A DNA stretch of 64,000 nt from Denitrobaculum sp965232285 (GTDB lineage Bacteria > Pseudomonadota > Alphaproteobacteria > Kiloniellales > Kiloniellaceae). The stretch lies in assembly GCA_965232285.1 (NCBI GenBank), contig CBDDPL010000004.1:5518001-5582000 (forward strand). Direction: 5' to 3'. The position numbers and the translations under genes are program-made. Under the pieces are notes generated by a model, which saw nothing but the letters and a program-made list of their open reading frames with translations, was not told where the DNA came from and did not search any database. Shown piece by piece: positions 27,896 through 36,269 of this stretch. Every line of letters begins with the position of its first letter. Position 1 is the stretch's first letter.

Positions 27896-28762
27896 TCATA
27901 CCCGGCCGGGCAGCAGCTCCGCCAGCGCCGCCTCCTGCGCCAGCAGCGCGGATTTGCGGTCGTTGCCCCAGCGGTATCCGCCCAGTGTGCCGTCTTCCCG
28001 GATCACACGGTGGCAGGGCACGAGCAGCGCGACCGGATTGCGGGCGCAGGCGTTGGCCACGGCCCGCTGGCTCCGGCCCAGCCCCAGAGCCTCTGCGACC
28101 TCGGAATAGCTGCGGGTCTCCCCCAGTGGAATCGCCAGAAGCTCTTGCCAGACCCGGCGCTGGAAGGCTGTGGCGCGGACGTCCAGCGGCAGATCGATCT
28201 GGGGCAGTTCCCCCGCCAGATAGCCGGCGACGCTTTCGACGGCCGGCCCGATGGCCGCGTCATCGCGAAAGATCTCCGCCGCCTTGGGAAATTCCTGGCG
28301 CAACTCGACCTCCAACTCGCTCTCGTCCTGACCGAGGCAGACGAAGCAGACGCCCTTTTGGGTCGCCGCCACCAGTAACCGGCCCTGCGCAGCTTCGACG
28401 ATGCTAAAGGCGATTCGCGCCCCGGAACCACCTTTGGCGTAGGAGGCCGGGGTCATTCCCAGGTGCCGCTGCGCGGACTCATAGACCCGGCTCGAAGAAC
28501 CATAACCCGCGCCGTAGGTGGCGCCGGCGACGCTCTCGCCGTTCTTCAGCTCTTCACGGAACCGTTCGCTGCGCCGCGCCGCCGCGTAGTCGCGCGGACT
28601 TACCCCCATGATTTTCTTGAAGAGGCGCTGGAGGTGCCAGGGGCTGAGGCGAACCTGCCGCGCCAGTTCCGCAAGCGTCACCCGCTCGCCTTCGCGCGCT
28701 GCGATATAGGCGCAGGCGTCCCGGACTAGGGCAACCTGGGCGCTGTTGGGAGAAGACGACAT
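27896..28762 (-). CDS. Ada-like AraC/methylated-DNA-cysteine methyltransferase
   Basis: A 288-residue fusion of an AraC-type helix-turn-helix (about 8-110: TLAELARQVRLSPWHLQRLFKK and the second motif ending GMTPASY) and a C-terminal O6-methylguanine-DNA methyltransferase. The acceptor cysteine is in LLVPCHRVIREDGTLGGYRWG and the DNA-binding helix region contains AVANACARNP. The N-terminal cysteine-rich zinc domain of E. coli Ada, which takes methyl from phosphotriesters and triggers induction, is missing. It therefore probably repairs O6-alkylguanine and may regulate, but the classical activation switch cannot operate. About 355 bases of noncoding sequence separate it from ugpB. Confidence 0.92.
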   Translation of the reverse strand: MSSSPNSAQVALVRDACAYIAAREGERVTLAELARQVRLSPWHLQRLFKKIMGVSPRDYAAARRSERFREELKNGESVAGATYGAGYGSSSRVYESAQRHLGMTPASYAKGGSGARIAFSIVEAAQGRLLVAATQKGVCFVCLGQDESELEVELRQEFPKAAEIFRDDAAIGPAVESVAGYLAGELPQIDLPLDVRATAFQRRVWQELLAIPLGETRSYSEVAEALGLGRSQRAVANACARNPVALLVPCHRVIREDGTLGGYRWGNDRKSALLAQEAALAELLPGRV

Positions 28763-28984
28763 CCAGACTCCTTGTTTCGCCTCATCATAGCGCGATTTAA
28801 TGTGCGCTGCGCCGGTGCTTCTATCCGAAGCTTGCGCCCTTGAGCCGCTGCGCAGCGGGCGCGGATGGCTGATTCCTGTAAAAATGGGGAGCAGTCGACG
28901 CTACCGGGGCCGCCAAAACGGCGCAAAACCGGGATTCAGGCTGAATTCGCGAGAACTGCAAAAAAAGTGTAATATTTTCGTAAC

Positions 28985-29018
28985 GAAAGCGTTAATATTC
29001 GGAAATGAAAACGTTAAC
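28985..29018. promoter_or_regulatory. Two GAAARCGTTAAY motifs upstream of ugpB
   Basis: GAAAGCGTTAAT at 28985-28996 and GAAAACGTTAAC at 29007-29018 are direct copies 22 bases apart, about two helical turns, on the same face of the DNA. They lie about 100 bases before ugpB in an AT-rich stretch and match the half-site style of the palindrome at 27051-27064. The surrounding gap (28763-29118) holds no gene. They are good candidates for an operator of the ugp operon, probably for a LacI-type protein; I see no canonical Pho box. Confidence 0.45.
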
Positions 29019-29118
29019 AATCGTGTAACAAAATAAACATGGCCCGCCGTTAGGGTCGTGCGGTCCGAAACACCGCCGGGGGGCGGGAGTCACGGCGCAT
29101 TCTCTAGGGAGACATTAC

Positions 29119-30426
29119 ATGAAATTGAAACAGCACATCATCGCGCTTGCAGCCGCGACCGCGATCGGCGGCTCCGCAAGCGCCAGCTTCGCGGCGACCG
29201 AGATTCAGTGGTGGCATGCCATGGGCGGCCGTCTGGGCGAAGTCGTGAACGAAATCGCCGCCGACTACAACGCCAGCCAGTCCGAGTACAAGCTGGTCGC
29301 CACCTACAAGGGCGGTTACGAAGATACCATGACCGCCGGCATTGCGGCCTTCCGCGCGAAGAACGCGCCGCACATCATCCAGGTCTTCGACGCCGGCGCA
29401 GCGACCATCATCAACGCCAAGGGCGCCGTCTATCCGGTTGCCGACCTGCTCTCCGAACACGGCGTCGGCTTCAACAGCGACGACTACATCGCGGGTGTGC
29501 GCTACTTCTACGCCGATTCCGACGACAAGATGATCGGCCTGCCCTTCAACAGCTCCACGCCGCTGCTCTACTACAACAAAGCCGCGCTCGAGAAAGCCGG
29601 TGTTGAGGCGCCGAAAACCTGGGAAGAGTTTGAAGCCATCGCGCCCAAGCTGAAAGAAGCCGGTTACGTCGCCCTGGCCCAGAGCCACAGCCCCTGGATC
29701 TTCTCCGAGAATTTCCACAGCCGGCACAACATCCAGCTCGCCTCCGCGAACAACGGTTATGACAGCACCGATGCCAAGATCATGTACAACAACGAGCACA
29801 TGATCATGCATTGGACCAATGTTAAGGAGTGGCTGGACAAAGGCTGGTACGGCTACTACGGCAAGGCCTGGGGCGACAACCAGGACGCCTTCGTGCAGGA
29901 AAAGGCCGCCATGTGGCTCGGCTCTTCCGGTTCCTTCGGCGGTCTGAAGAAGAGCGCGAAGTTCGAGTTCGGCACCACCTATCTTCCTTACTGGAAGAGC
30001 ATCATCGATGAGCCCAAGGGCACCTTCATCGGCGGCGCCGCCCTCTTCTCCTTCGTCGGCCATTCGGACGAGGAGTACAAGGGTGTCGCGAACTTCTTCG
30101 AGTACCTGACCAGCCCGAAATCCCAGTTCTCCTGGCATAAGGAAACCGGCTACGTTCCGATCACCACCGCAGCCTACGATCTGGCCAAGGAGTCCGGCTA
30201 CTATGAGGAAGCTCCGGACGCTGAAGTCGGCATCCTGCAGCTCAGCCAGCCTGGTGGCGAATGGACCAAGGGCTATCGTCTCGGCTACTACGTCCAGATC
30301 CGCGAAGCCATGTACAAGGCTTACGAAAACATCCTGACCGGCAACAGTTCCGTCGAGGACGCCTTCGCCGAGATGGAGAAGGAGAGCAACGCTCTGCTCG
30401 AGCGTTTCCACGACACCTACAATTGA
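29119..30426 (+). CDS. ugpB: sn-Glycerol-3-phosphate ABC transporter, substrate-binding protein
   Basis: Periplasmic binding protein for glycerol-3-phosphate or its diesters. The 435-residue precursor has a clear signal peptide (KQHIIALAAATAIGGSASA, cleavage near residue 25 before ATEIQWW). Family features: WWHAMGGRLGEVVNEI near the mature N-terminus, KGGYEDTMTAGIAAFR, GLPFNSSTPLLYYNK, and GGAALFSFVGH. The start follows AGGGAGACATTAC. First gene of the ugpBAEC operon. UgpB is well supported; a related sugar-binding protein is the main alternative, but the whole operon matches Ugp. Confidence 0.93.
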   Translation: MKLKQHIIALAAATAIGGSASASFAATEIQWWHAMGGRLGEVVNEIAADYNASQSEYKLVATYKGGYEDTMTAGIAAFRAKNAPHIIQVFDAGAATIINAKGAVYPVADLLSEHGVGFNSDDYIAGVRYFYADSDDKMIGLPFNSSTPLLYYNKAALEKAGVEAPKTWEEFEAIAPKLKEAGYVALAQSHSPWIFSENFHSRHNIQLASANNGYDSTDAKIMYNNEHMIMHWTNVKEWLDKGWYGYYGKAWGDNQDAFVQEKAAMWLGSSGSFGGLKKSAKFEFGTTYLPYWKSIIDEPKGTFIGGAALFSFVGHSDEEYKGVANFFEYLTSPKSQFSWHKETGYVPITTAAYDLAKESGYYEEAPDAEVGILQLSQPGGEWTKGYRLGYYVQIREAMYKAYENILTGNSSVEDAFAEMEKESNALLERFHDTYN

Positions 30427-30440
30427 TTTAGGCTGTCTCG

Positions 30441-30467
30441 CAGGCGGCGGGTTCTGCCCGCCGCCTG
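30441..30467 (+). terminator. Stem-loop between ugpB and ugpA
   Basis: CAGGCGGCGGG at 30441-30451 pairs perfectly with CCCGCCGCCTG at 30457-30467 around a 5-base loop (TTCTG), followed by TTTG. Such GC-rich stems after binding-protein genes commonly protect the upstream mRNA and reduce read-through into the permease genes, giving excess binding protein. Confidence 0.65.
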
Positions 30468-30502
30468 TTTGCCTGTCCGCATTCTCCCCTTAAGGTTTTG
30501 CC

Positions 30503-31381
30503 ATGAAACGGGTGCAGTTCGAACGCAGCGCGGTGCCGTATTTCTTTATTGCACCCCAGATCCTGATCATCGCGATCTTCTTCCTCTGGCCCGCGGCCCA
30601 GGCGATCTATCAGTCCTTTCTGCTGGAGGATGCCTTTGGCATTTCCAAGCAGTTTGTCTGGTTTCGCAATTACGAAGACACGATTTTGAATGCCGCCTGG
30701 CTGCAGTCGGCCGGCTTCACCGTTGTCTTCTCCGCCGTCGTCACCTTCTTTTCGCTTGCGATCGCCCTGCTGCTGGCGGTGCGCGCGAACGAGGTTCTGC
30801 ACGGCTCCAGCAGTTACAAGACCATGCTCATGTGGGCCTACGCGGTGGCGCCGCCGGTCGCTGGCCTGATGGGCAACCTGATGTTTAATCCCTTCGTCGG
30901 CGACCTTTACGCGGCCCTGAATGTGATGGGCTGGGATTTCAATCAGAAGCTGGACGCCTTCGACGCCGGTTTCGTGGTCATCCTGATCTCGGTCTGGAAA
31001 CAGGTCAGCGTCAATTTCATCTTCTTCCTTTCCGGCCTGCAGGGCATTCCCAAGGGCGTGATGGAAGCGGCGACTCTCGATTGCCGTTCACCGGAAAAGC
31101 GTTTCTGGACCATCACCTTCCCGCTGCTCGCACCGACCACCTTCTTCCTGATGGTCATCAACATCACCTACGCCTTCTTCGAGACCTTCGGCATCATTGA
31201 CACCACGACCCGCGGCGCGCCCGGCGGCGCGACCAACACCCTGGTCTACAAGGTTTACACCGACGGTTTCCTGGGCGCCGATCTCGGCGGCAGCTCGGCG
31301 CAGTCGGTGATCCTCATGCTGATGGTTCTGGCTCTGACGGTCATCCAGTTCCGCTTCATCGAACGCAAAGTTCACTACTAG
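30503..31381 (+). CDS. ugpA: sn-Glycerol-3-phosphate ABC transporter, permease UgpA
   Basis: Inner-membrane permease subunit of the MalF type. The 292-residue protein has six hydrophobic segments (first at about 10-30, FFIAPQILIIAIFFLWPA) and the ABC-permease EAA loop near residues 190-210 (GVMEAATLDCRSPEKRFWTIT), which contacts the ATPase. It follows ugpB by 76 bases, with a stem-loop between, and precedes ugpE. Length and order are standard for Ugp. Confidence 0.93.
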   Translation: MKRVQFERSAVPYFFIAPQILIIAIFFLWPAAQAIYQSFLLEDAFGISKQFVWFRNYEDTILNAAWLQSAGFTVVFSAVVTFFSLAIALLLAVRANEVLHGSSSYKTMLMWAYAVAPPVAGLMGNLMFNPFVGDLYAALNVMGWDFNQKLDAFDAGFVVILISVWKQVSVNFIFFLSGLQGIPKGVMEAATLDCRSPEKRFWTITFPLLAPTTFFLMVINITYAFFETFGIIDTTTRGAPGGATNTLVYKVYTDGFLGADLGGSSAQSVILMLMVLALTVIQFRFIERKVHY

Positions 31382-31401
31382 GCGCCGGGAGGAGACGCAA
31401 A

Positions 31402-32256
31402 ATGACAAATTCGCCCTGGCGCAGTCTTTCGACCCACCTCATCCTGATCTGCGGGATGATCTTCATGTCGGCGCCGGTCTATATCGCCTTCATGTCCTCG
31501 ACCCATTCGGCCGAGACGCTTTTTAACGAAGGCCTGCAGTATTGGTTCGGCGGGAATTTCCTGGAGACCTACTACGAGGTTCTTTTCGTTGAAGGCGGCG
31601 TGATGAAAAAGGTCACGGCGTCGCGCATGCTGGTGAACTCCATGATCCTCGGGCTGGGCTTCGCGATCGGCAAGGTGGTGATTTCCATGACGGCGGCCTA
31701 TGCCATCGTCTACTTCCGCTTCCGCCTCGCCGTGCCGCTCTTCTGGGTGATCTTCCTGACCCTGCTGTTGCCGCTCGAGGTCCGCATCGTGCCGTCCTAC
31801 GAAGTGGTCGCGGGTCTGGGACTTTTGAATACGCACACCGGCCTGATCGTGCCTCTGATCGCCTCGGCGACCGGCACCTTTTTCTTCCGGCAGTTTTTCA
31901 AGTCGGTGCCGGAGGAGCTTCTGGAGGCCGCGCGGCTCGATAACGCCGGGCCGATGCGCTTCCTGATCGATATTCTGGTGCCGCTGTCGAAGACCATGAT
32001 CGCGGCCATCCTCATCATCATGTTCGTCGTCGGCTGGAACCAGTATCTCTGGCCGCTGATCATGACGACCGAGGAAACCAGTTACACCATCGTCATCGGT
32101 ATCAAACAGATCTATCAGGTTCTGTCCGAAGGCGGCGAGCTGCCGCAATTTCATAAGGCCTTTGCCCTGACCATCCTGGCGACTCTGCCGCCGGTGCTGG
32201 TGGTGCTGGTCTTTCAGAACTGGTTCGTCAAGGGCCTGGTGGAAAGCGAGAAATAG
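31402..32256 (+). CDS. ugpE: sn-Glycerol-3-phosphate ABC transporter, permease UgpE
   Basis: Second permease subunit, MalG type, 284 residues, with six predicted membrane helices. The EAA loop is visible as EELLEAARLDNAGPMRFLIDI (given in part here: LEAARLDNAGPMRF). The C-terminus ends NWFVKGLVESEK, where the FVKGLxxGAxK-like ending is typical of the MalG group. It follows ugpA with a 20-base gap containing GGGAGGAGA as ribosome site and is three bases before ugpC. Confidence 0.93.
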   Translation: MTNSPWRSLSTHLILICGMIFMSAPVYIAFMSSTHSAETLFNEGLQYWFGGNFLETYYEVLFVEGGVMKKVTASRMLVNSMILGLGFAIGKVVISMTAAYAIVYFRFRLAVPLFWVIFLTLLLPLEVRIVPSYEVVAGLGLLNTHTGLIVPLIASATGTFFFRQFFKSVPEELLEAARLDNAGPMRFLIDILVPLSKTMIAAILIIMFVVGWNQYLWPLIMTTEETSYTIVIGIKQIYQVLSEGGELPQFHKAFALTILATLPPVLVVLVFQNWFVKGLVESEK

Positions 32257-32259
32257 GCT

Positions 32260-33327
32260 ATGTCAACTCTGACTCTCTCGGGCGTAAACAAGCGATACGA
32301 CAACGGCGCCCATGCGGTGCGCGGCGTGGATATGGAGATCAACGACGGCGAGCTGATCGTCTTCGTCGGTCCCAGCGGCTGCGGCAAGTCGACCCTTCTG
32401 CGGATGGTCGCCGGTCTGGAGACCATCACCGAAGGCGAGATGAAAATCGACGGCAAGCGCATCAATGAAACCTCGCCGGCCGACCGCGACGTGGCGATGG
32501 TGTTCCAGAACTATGCGCTCTATCCGCATATGACCGTGTTCCGCAACATGGCCTACGGTCTGGCCAACCGCGGCATGCCCAAGGAGGAGATCGAGGCTAA
32601 GGTGCGCGAGACCTCCAAGATGCTGCGGATCGAGGACTTCCTGGAACGCAAGCCCGCGCAGCTCTCGGGCGGTCAGCGTCAGCGGGTCGCCATGGGGCGT
32701 GCCATCGTGCGCAGCCCGAAGCTCTTCCTCTTCGATGAGCCGCTCAGTAACCTGGATGCCAAGCTGCGGGTGCAGATGCGCATCGAGATCAAGCGCCTGC
32801 AGCGGGAGCTGGGCGTCACCTCGATCTACGTGACCCACGACCAGACCGAGGCCATGACCCTGGCCGACCGCCTGGCGGTCATCAACGAAGGCCTGATCGA
32901 GCAGATGGGTTCGCCCATGGAGCTTTACAGCGATCCCAAGACGTTGTTCGTCGCTTCCTTCATCGGGTCGCCGCATATCAATCTGTTGCCGGCCCGCTAC
33001 CAGAACGGTGCGCTGCTGGTTGGCGAGACGTCGATATCGGGGTTTGATGCCCTGCCGCAGGATACGCCCTTGATGCTCGGGATCCGGCCGGAGCATATCA
33101 CTCCACAGGAAGACGGTAACTTCGAGATCTCGGTCGACCTGGTGGAGCAACTGGGCGCAGACAGCCTGATTTACGGTGCGGTCAGCGGCTTCAATGGCGG
33201 GACGCACGAGATCTGCGTGCGGGCCGGCGAGGCTTCACAGCATGCGGCGGGCGAAAAAATCAGGCTGAGCTTCGCCCCGGGCCGGGCCATGGTTTTCCGC
33301 CAGGACAGTGGTGAGCGGCTGATTTAA
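32260..33327 (+). CDS. ugpC: sn-Glycerol-3-phosphate ABC transporter, ATP-binding protein UgpC
   Basis: ATPase of the Ugp importer, 355 residues. It has Walker A GPSGCGKSTLLRM (about 37-49), the Q-loop VFQNYALYPHMTV, the ABC signature LSGGQRQRVAMGRA (about 134), Walker B LFLFDEPLSNLDA and the switch His in THDQTEAM. A C-terminal TOBE/MOP-type regulatory domain (about 235-355) starts around IGSPHINLLPARY. Members of this MalK-like subfamily sometimes serve several importers. It is convergent with the SCO1 gene, only four bases away. Confidence 0.93.
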   Translation: MSTLTLSGVNKRYDNGAHAVRGVDMEINDGELIVFVGPSGCGKSTLLRMVAGLETITEGEMKIDGKRINETSPADRDVAMVFQNYALYPHMTVFRNMAYGLANRGMPKEEIEAKVRETSKMLRIEDFLERKPAQLSGGQRQRVAMGRAIVRSPKLFLFDEPLSNLDAKLRVQMRIEIKRLQRELGVTSIYVTHDQTEAMTLADRLAVINEGLIEQMGSPMELYSDPKTLFVASFIGSPHINLLPARYQNGALLVGETSISGFDALPQDTPLMLGIRPEHITPQEDGNFEISVDLVEQLGADSLIYGAVSGFNGGTHEICVRAGEASQHAAGEKIRLSFAPGRAMVFRQDSGERLI

Positions 33328-33331
33328 CGGC

Positions 33332-33964
33332 CTACTTCGTCTGCACCAGTTCCGCCAGTGCGGTGGCGATGGTGTTGGAGTCGTCGTTATGGGTGAAGTG
33401 CTTCACGTACTTCCCGTCCGGTCCCATCAGGTAAAAGATGGAGGAGTGGTCCATCAGATAGTCCGAGGATGAGTCGTCTTTGGCCTTGGCGTAGTAAACG
33501 CGGTAGGCCTTGGCGGCCGCGGCGATCTGTTGGGACGTGCCGGTCATGGCGACCATGTCGGGGTGGAAGTGCTCCGCGTAGACCTTCATGTTTTCGACAT
33601 CGTCGCGTTCCGGATCGACGGTGATGAAGACCGGTGTGATCCGCTCGGCCCGTGCCTTGTCGGTTTCCTCCAGTTGATCGATGGCCTGGGTCATGATGCT
33701 GAGCGAGGCGGGGCAGATATCCGGGCAGTAGGTATAGCCGAAGTAGATCAGCATGTAGTCGCCGAGAAAGTCCGCGTCGCTGCGTGTCTGTCCGAACTGA
33801 TCCACCAGTTCGAAGGGCCCGCCGATCAGGGCTTCGCCGCTCGACTGCGTCTGACCGCTTTGCATCTTGGGCTGCAGCAGGATCCAGGTCGCGGCGCCGC
33901 CAAGCATCAGAATCAGGCCGAAGCCGAAAATCATAATCGCGCGGGCGATGGAGCTTTGAGGCAT
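33332..33964 (-). CDS. SCO1/SenC family copper-binding protein
   Basis: Membrane-anchored thioredoxin-fold copper chaperone for cytochrome oxidase CuA assembly. The 210-residue protein has an N-terminal anchor (IMIFGFGLILMLGGAATWILL) and then the extracytoplasmic domain with the CxxxC motif in GYTYCPDICPAS and the metal-binding His in YLMDHSSIFYL. The FVTVDPERDDVE-like segment (here PVFITVDPERDDV) is also conserved. The start at 33964 follows AGGAAAGGG; an in-frame ATG at 34018 adds an unlikely extension. The RegB/RegA system found at 41.6-43.7 kb is often linked to senC, but here they are 8 kb apart. Confidence 0.9.
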   Translation of the reverse strand: MPQSSIARAIMIFGFGLILMLGGAATWILLQPKMQSGQTQSSGEALIGGPFELVDQFGQTRSDADFLGDYMLIYFGYTYCPDICPASLSIMTQAIDQLEETDKARAERITPVFITVDPERDDVENMKVYAEHFHPDMVAMTGTSQQIAAAAKAYRVYYAKAKDDSSSDYLMDHSSIFYLMGPDGKYVKHFTHNDDSNTIATALAELVQTK

Positions 33965-34192
33965 GAAAAGACCCTTTCCTGGCGCCGTCCGGATCGGCGC
34001 GGCTCTGAGACATCCCAAGCATAGAGAGCCTGTTGACGGACTATGTGCGTTCTAGGGCCATGTTCTTCAATAAAAAATGTGTCGCAATGCCGCAGGACCT
34101 TCACCCGGGACCGGCTTCTTTCCGGGTAACTGCGGCCCGGGCAACAGTGACGCGCAATTGACGGAGTCCCTGCCAGGCCTCAGGATCGCGCC

Positions 34193-35209
34193 ATGACTTG
34201 GTCCTCCGCTCCCGGCGCCTATGGTGCTGCCGACCCCCTGTTTCTGTTGCTGGCCGCCCTGGCTCTGGAGGCTTATCTCGGCGGCCCCTGGATCGCGGAA
34301 CGGCGGTATCTGCAACCACGCCGGCCGGTCAACAGACTGGTGGTGGCGCTGGAGCGGCGGCTGAACCGGTCCGACCGCGGCGGCCTGGATCTGCTGCTGC
34401 GTGGCGCGGTCGTGGCCGTTTTCCTGTCCGTCGCGGCCCTGCTGTCCGGCTGGCTGATTGAGCGTATCTTCCTGAACTATCCCTTTGCTTGGTTGTTCGA
34501 GGTCATTTTCCTGGCCCTCATCCTGGGGCAGCGCACGGCCTGCCAGCAGGCTTCCGCCGTCTCCTCGGCACTGGCCGGCGGCAGCGCGGTGCAGGCGCAG
34601 GAAGCCTTGCGGCCGCTGGTGATCGGCCGGCTGCCCGAAAGCCTTCTCGGCAGGTTGGAAGGACGCGGAATCGTTGCCGCGGCGCTTGACGGTCTGTCGC
34701 GCGCTTTCGTTTCCCAGGTGATCGCGCCGGTCTTCTGGTTTCTGCTGCTGGGCCTGCCAGGCGTTTTCTGGCAGCAGACCATCCGGGTGGCGGCCGGCTA
34801 TCTCTCGGCGCGGCAGCGGCAAGCCTCGCCGGCCATATCCGGCGTTCAGGAGGAAAAGGTCGGCGTTGCTGGTGGTGATTTTGGCAGCACCCTGTTACGC
34901 CTCGATACGGCCCTCTCGCTCCTGCCCATGCTTTTGTCTTCGGCCCTGCTCCTGCTGGCCGCGGCCTTCATTCCCCGCTGTCATCCGCGGGAAGGGCTGC
35001 GGCGGGCTTGGTCGCAACGCGGCAGTGTCGCTGCTGTCATGGGCGGGTTACTTGGCCTGGATGCCGCGCCGAACGCGAAAGCCCAGACGGCGGCCGCGGT
35101 CATGGACCGCAGTCAGATCGAGCGCGCGGTCGCGGTTTTCGCTGTCGGCTGTCTGATAAACGCTGGATTTGTGGCCGCACTGGCCTGGATTCGTACGCTC
35201 GCGGCGTGA
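34193..35209 (+). CDS. CobD/CbiB-like integral membrane protein, divergent
   Basis: CobD/CbiB attaches the aminopropanol arm to adenosylcobyric acid. This 338-residue protein keeps the overall pattern: first helix FLLLAALALEAYLGG, RPVNRLVVALERRLNR, four or five membrane segments, and QVIAPVFWFLLLGLPGVFW corresponding to the family VVAPLFWYALFGLPG. However the next block, normally N-T-A-D-S-M-I-G-H, is IRVAAGYLSARQ, and the NFSDG-like residues before the APxFW block are replaced by SRAFVSQ. It may be a degenerate paralogue or have another role. It is 4-7 kb from cobC, cobS and cobT, which may share its pathway. Start ATG at 34193; no B12 riboswitch was recognised upstream. Confidence 0.65.
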   Translation: MTWSSAPGAYGAADPLFLLLAALALEAYLGGPWIAERRYLQPRRPVNRLVVALERRLNRSDRGGLDLLLRGAVVAVFLSVAALLSGWLIERIFLNYPFAWLFEVIFLALILGQRTACQQASAVSSALAGGSAVQAQEALRPLVIGRLPESLLGRLEGRGIVAAALDGLSRAFVSQVIAPVFWFLLLGLPGVFWQQTIRVAAGYLSARQRQASPAISGVQEEKVGVAGGDFGSTLLRLDTALSLLPMLLSSALLLLAAAFIPRCHPREGLRRAWSQRGSVAAVMGGLLGLDAAPNAKAQTAAAVMDRSQIERAVAVFAVGCLINAGFVAALAWIRTLAA

Positions 35210-35243
35210 CGACGCTTTCCGGCCCCGACAGGTACTACTGCGT

Positions 35244-35990
35244 TTACTGCGTTGCCGGCCCCGCGCTGGGCAGGCTCATGCGCAGCTTGTCGGCATCCGG
35301 ATTGGCGAAGCGGCGTTCGATCACGATGGCCTTCGGGGAAGCGCCCTTGCCGTAATAGGATTCGTTCCATTCGGTGCGATCGAAGATTTTCGCGCCCTCC
35401 AGGGCACCACCGCCGAACAGGCCGACAGCCTTGGAGAAGGCGTAGATATCCTGGTTGAAGTTGGTGGTGGTCGAGGCTTCCAGGCCGGCGCCAATGGGTC
35501 CGACCGCGACGCTGGCGTCGGCGCCGAGCTTGAATTCGTCACCGAGCATGGAATTGACGGCCCCGTCGTTCATCAGGGTGAACACCACTTCGGAAACCTG
35601 CCCGCCGATCTGCAGGCCGATGCTGCCGGCCGCCAGGGTATAGAAGGCCGGAGAGCTCCAGGTGCCATCGCTGCCACGCACCAGCAGCACGCCGGACCCG
35701 CCTTCGCCGCCGACGATAAAGCCGCCTTTGACCAGTTCGGGGATGATCAGCACCCCGCGTGAGCGTTCGATGAAGGGCTTCAGCTCGAAGAAATCCGGAT
35801 CAGCCAGAAGCCGTTCGATGGTGAAGCGGGATTCCGCCACCAGTTCTTCCGCCGGGCTGGCCGCCTGCGCGATTCTGCCATTCGCCATGACAAGACTGAC
35901 GGCGCAGAGGAGCATCGCTGAAAGGAGTTGCCGGGCAACGCTGCGAAAGAGGGAACGGGCCCGCAGCTTGGAAACAGCAAAGGCGTTCAT
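35244..35990 (-). CDS. SYLF-domain (Ysc84-like) lipid-binding exported protein
   Basis: A 248-residue protein with an N-terminal signal peptide (LLSAMLLCAVSLVMANGRIAQA, about residues 23-44) and a SYLF/DUF500 domain. Characteristic parts are SRGVLIIPELVKGGFIVGGEGGSGVLL, WSSPAFYTLAAGSIGLQIG and the AGLEASTTTNFNQDIYAFSKA region ending in glycine-rich GLFGGGALEGA. Related eukaryotic proteins bind phosphoinositides; the bacterial role, in the envelope, is unknown. Family identification is firm. Convergent with the CobD-like gene (34-base gap). Confidence 0.9.
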   Translation of the reverse strand: MNAFAVSKLRARSLFRSVARQLLSAMLLCAVSLVMANGRIAQAASPAEELVAESRFTIERLLADPDFFELKPFIERSRGVLIIPELVKGGFIVGGEGGSGVLLVRGSDGTWSSPAFYTLAAGSIGLQIGGQVSEVVFTLMNDGAVNSMLGDEFKLGADASVAVGPIGAGLEASTTTNFNQDIYAFSKAVGLFGGGALEGAKIFDRTEWNESYYGKGASPKAIVIERRFANPDADKLRMSLPSAGPATQ

Positions 35991-36269
35991 CGATAAATCT
36001 CCGTCGAGTTTGATCTTTGGCGAATCCGGTCGCGCACCAATGACTCTAGCATGGAGGGGGAGTCGGCCGGAATGGCGTTTTGTGGGGAGACAGCCGTTAT
36101 TGTGATGGGGAACTCAAAGTCCTCGATCTTTTTGCTGGATCTTATCGGGGCCCGCCGCAGGCGGACAGAATCTCTCCCCCTGCATCTGGGAAAGGCCACC
36201 GCGGATTCAAGTCGCCAGGCTGTGTCCAATCTGTGCTGATGAGGTGAAAGTGGCTTTACCTCGCAGCCT

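Noticed and set aside
34019..34192. Cobalamin riboswitch upstream of the CobD-like gene
   Set aside because: The gap has GC-rich stems, but neither the B12-box core nor the GCCACTG element could be found on either strand; also not found between cobS and cobT.
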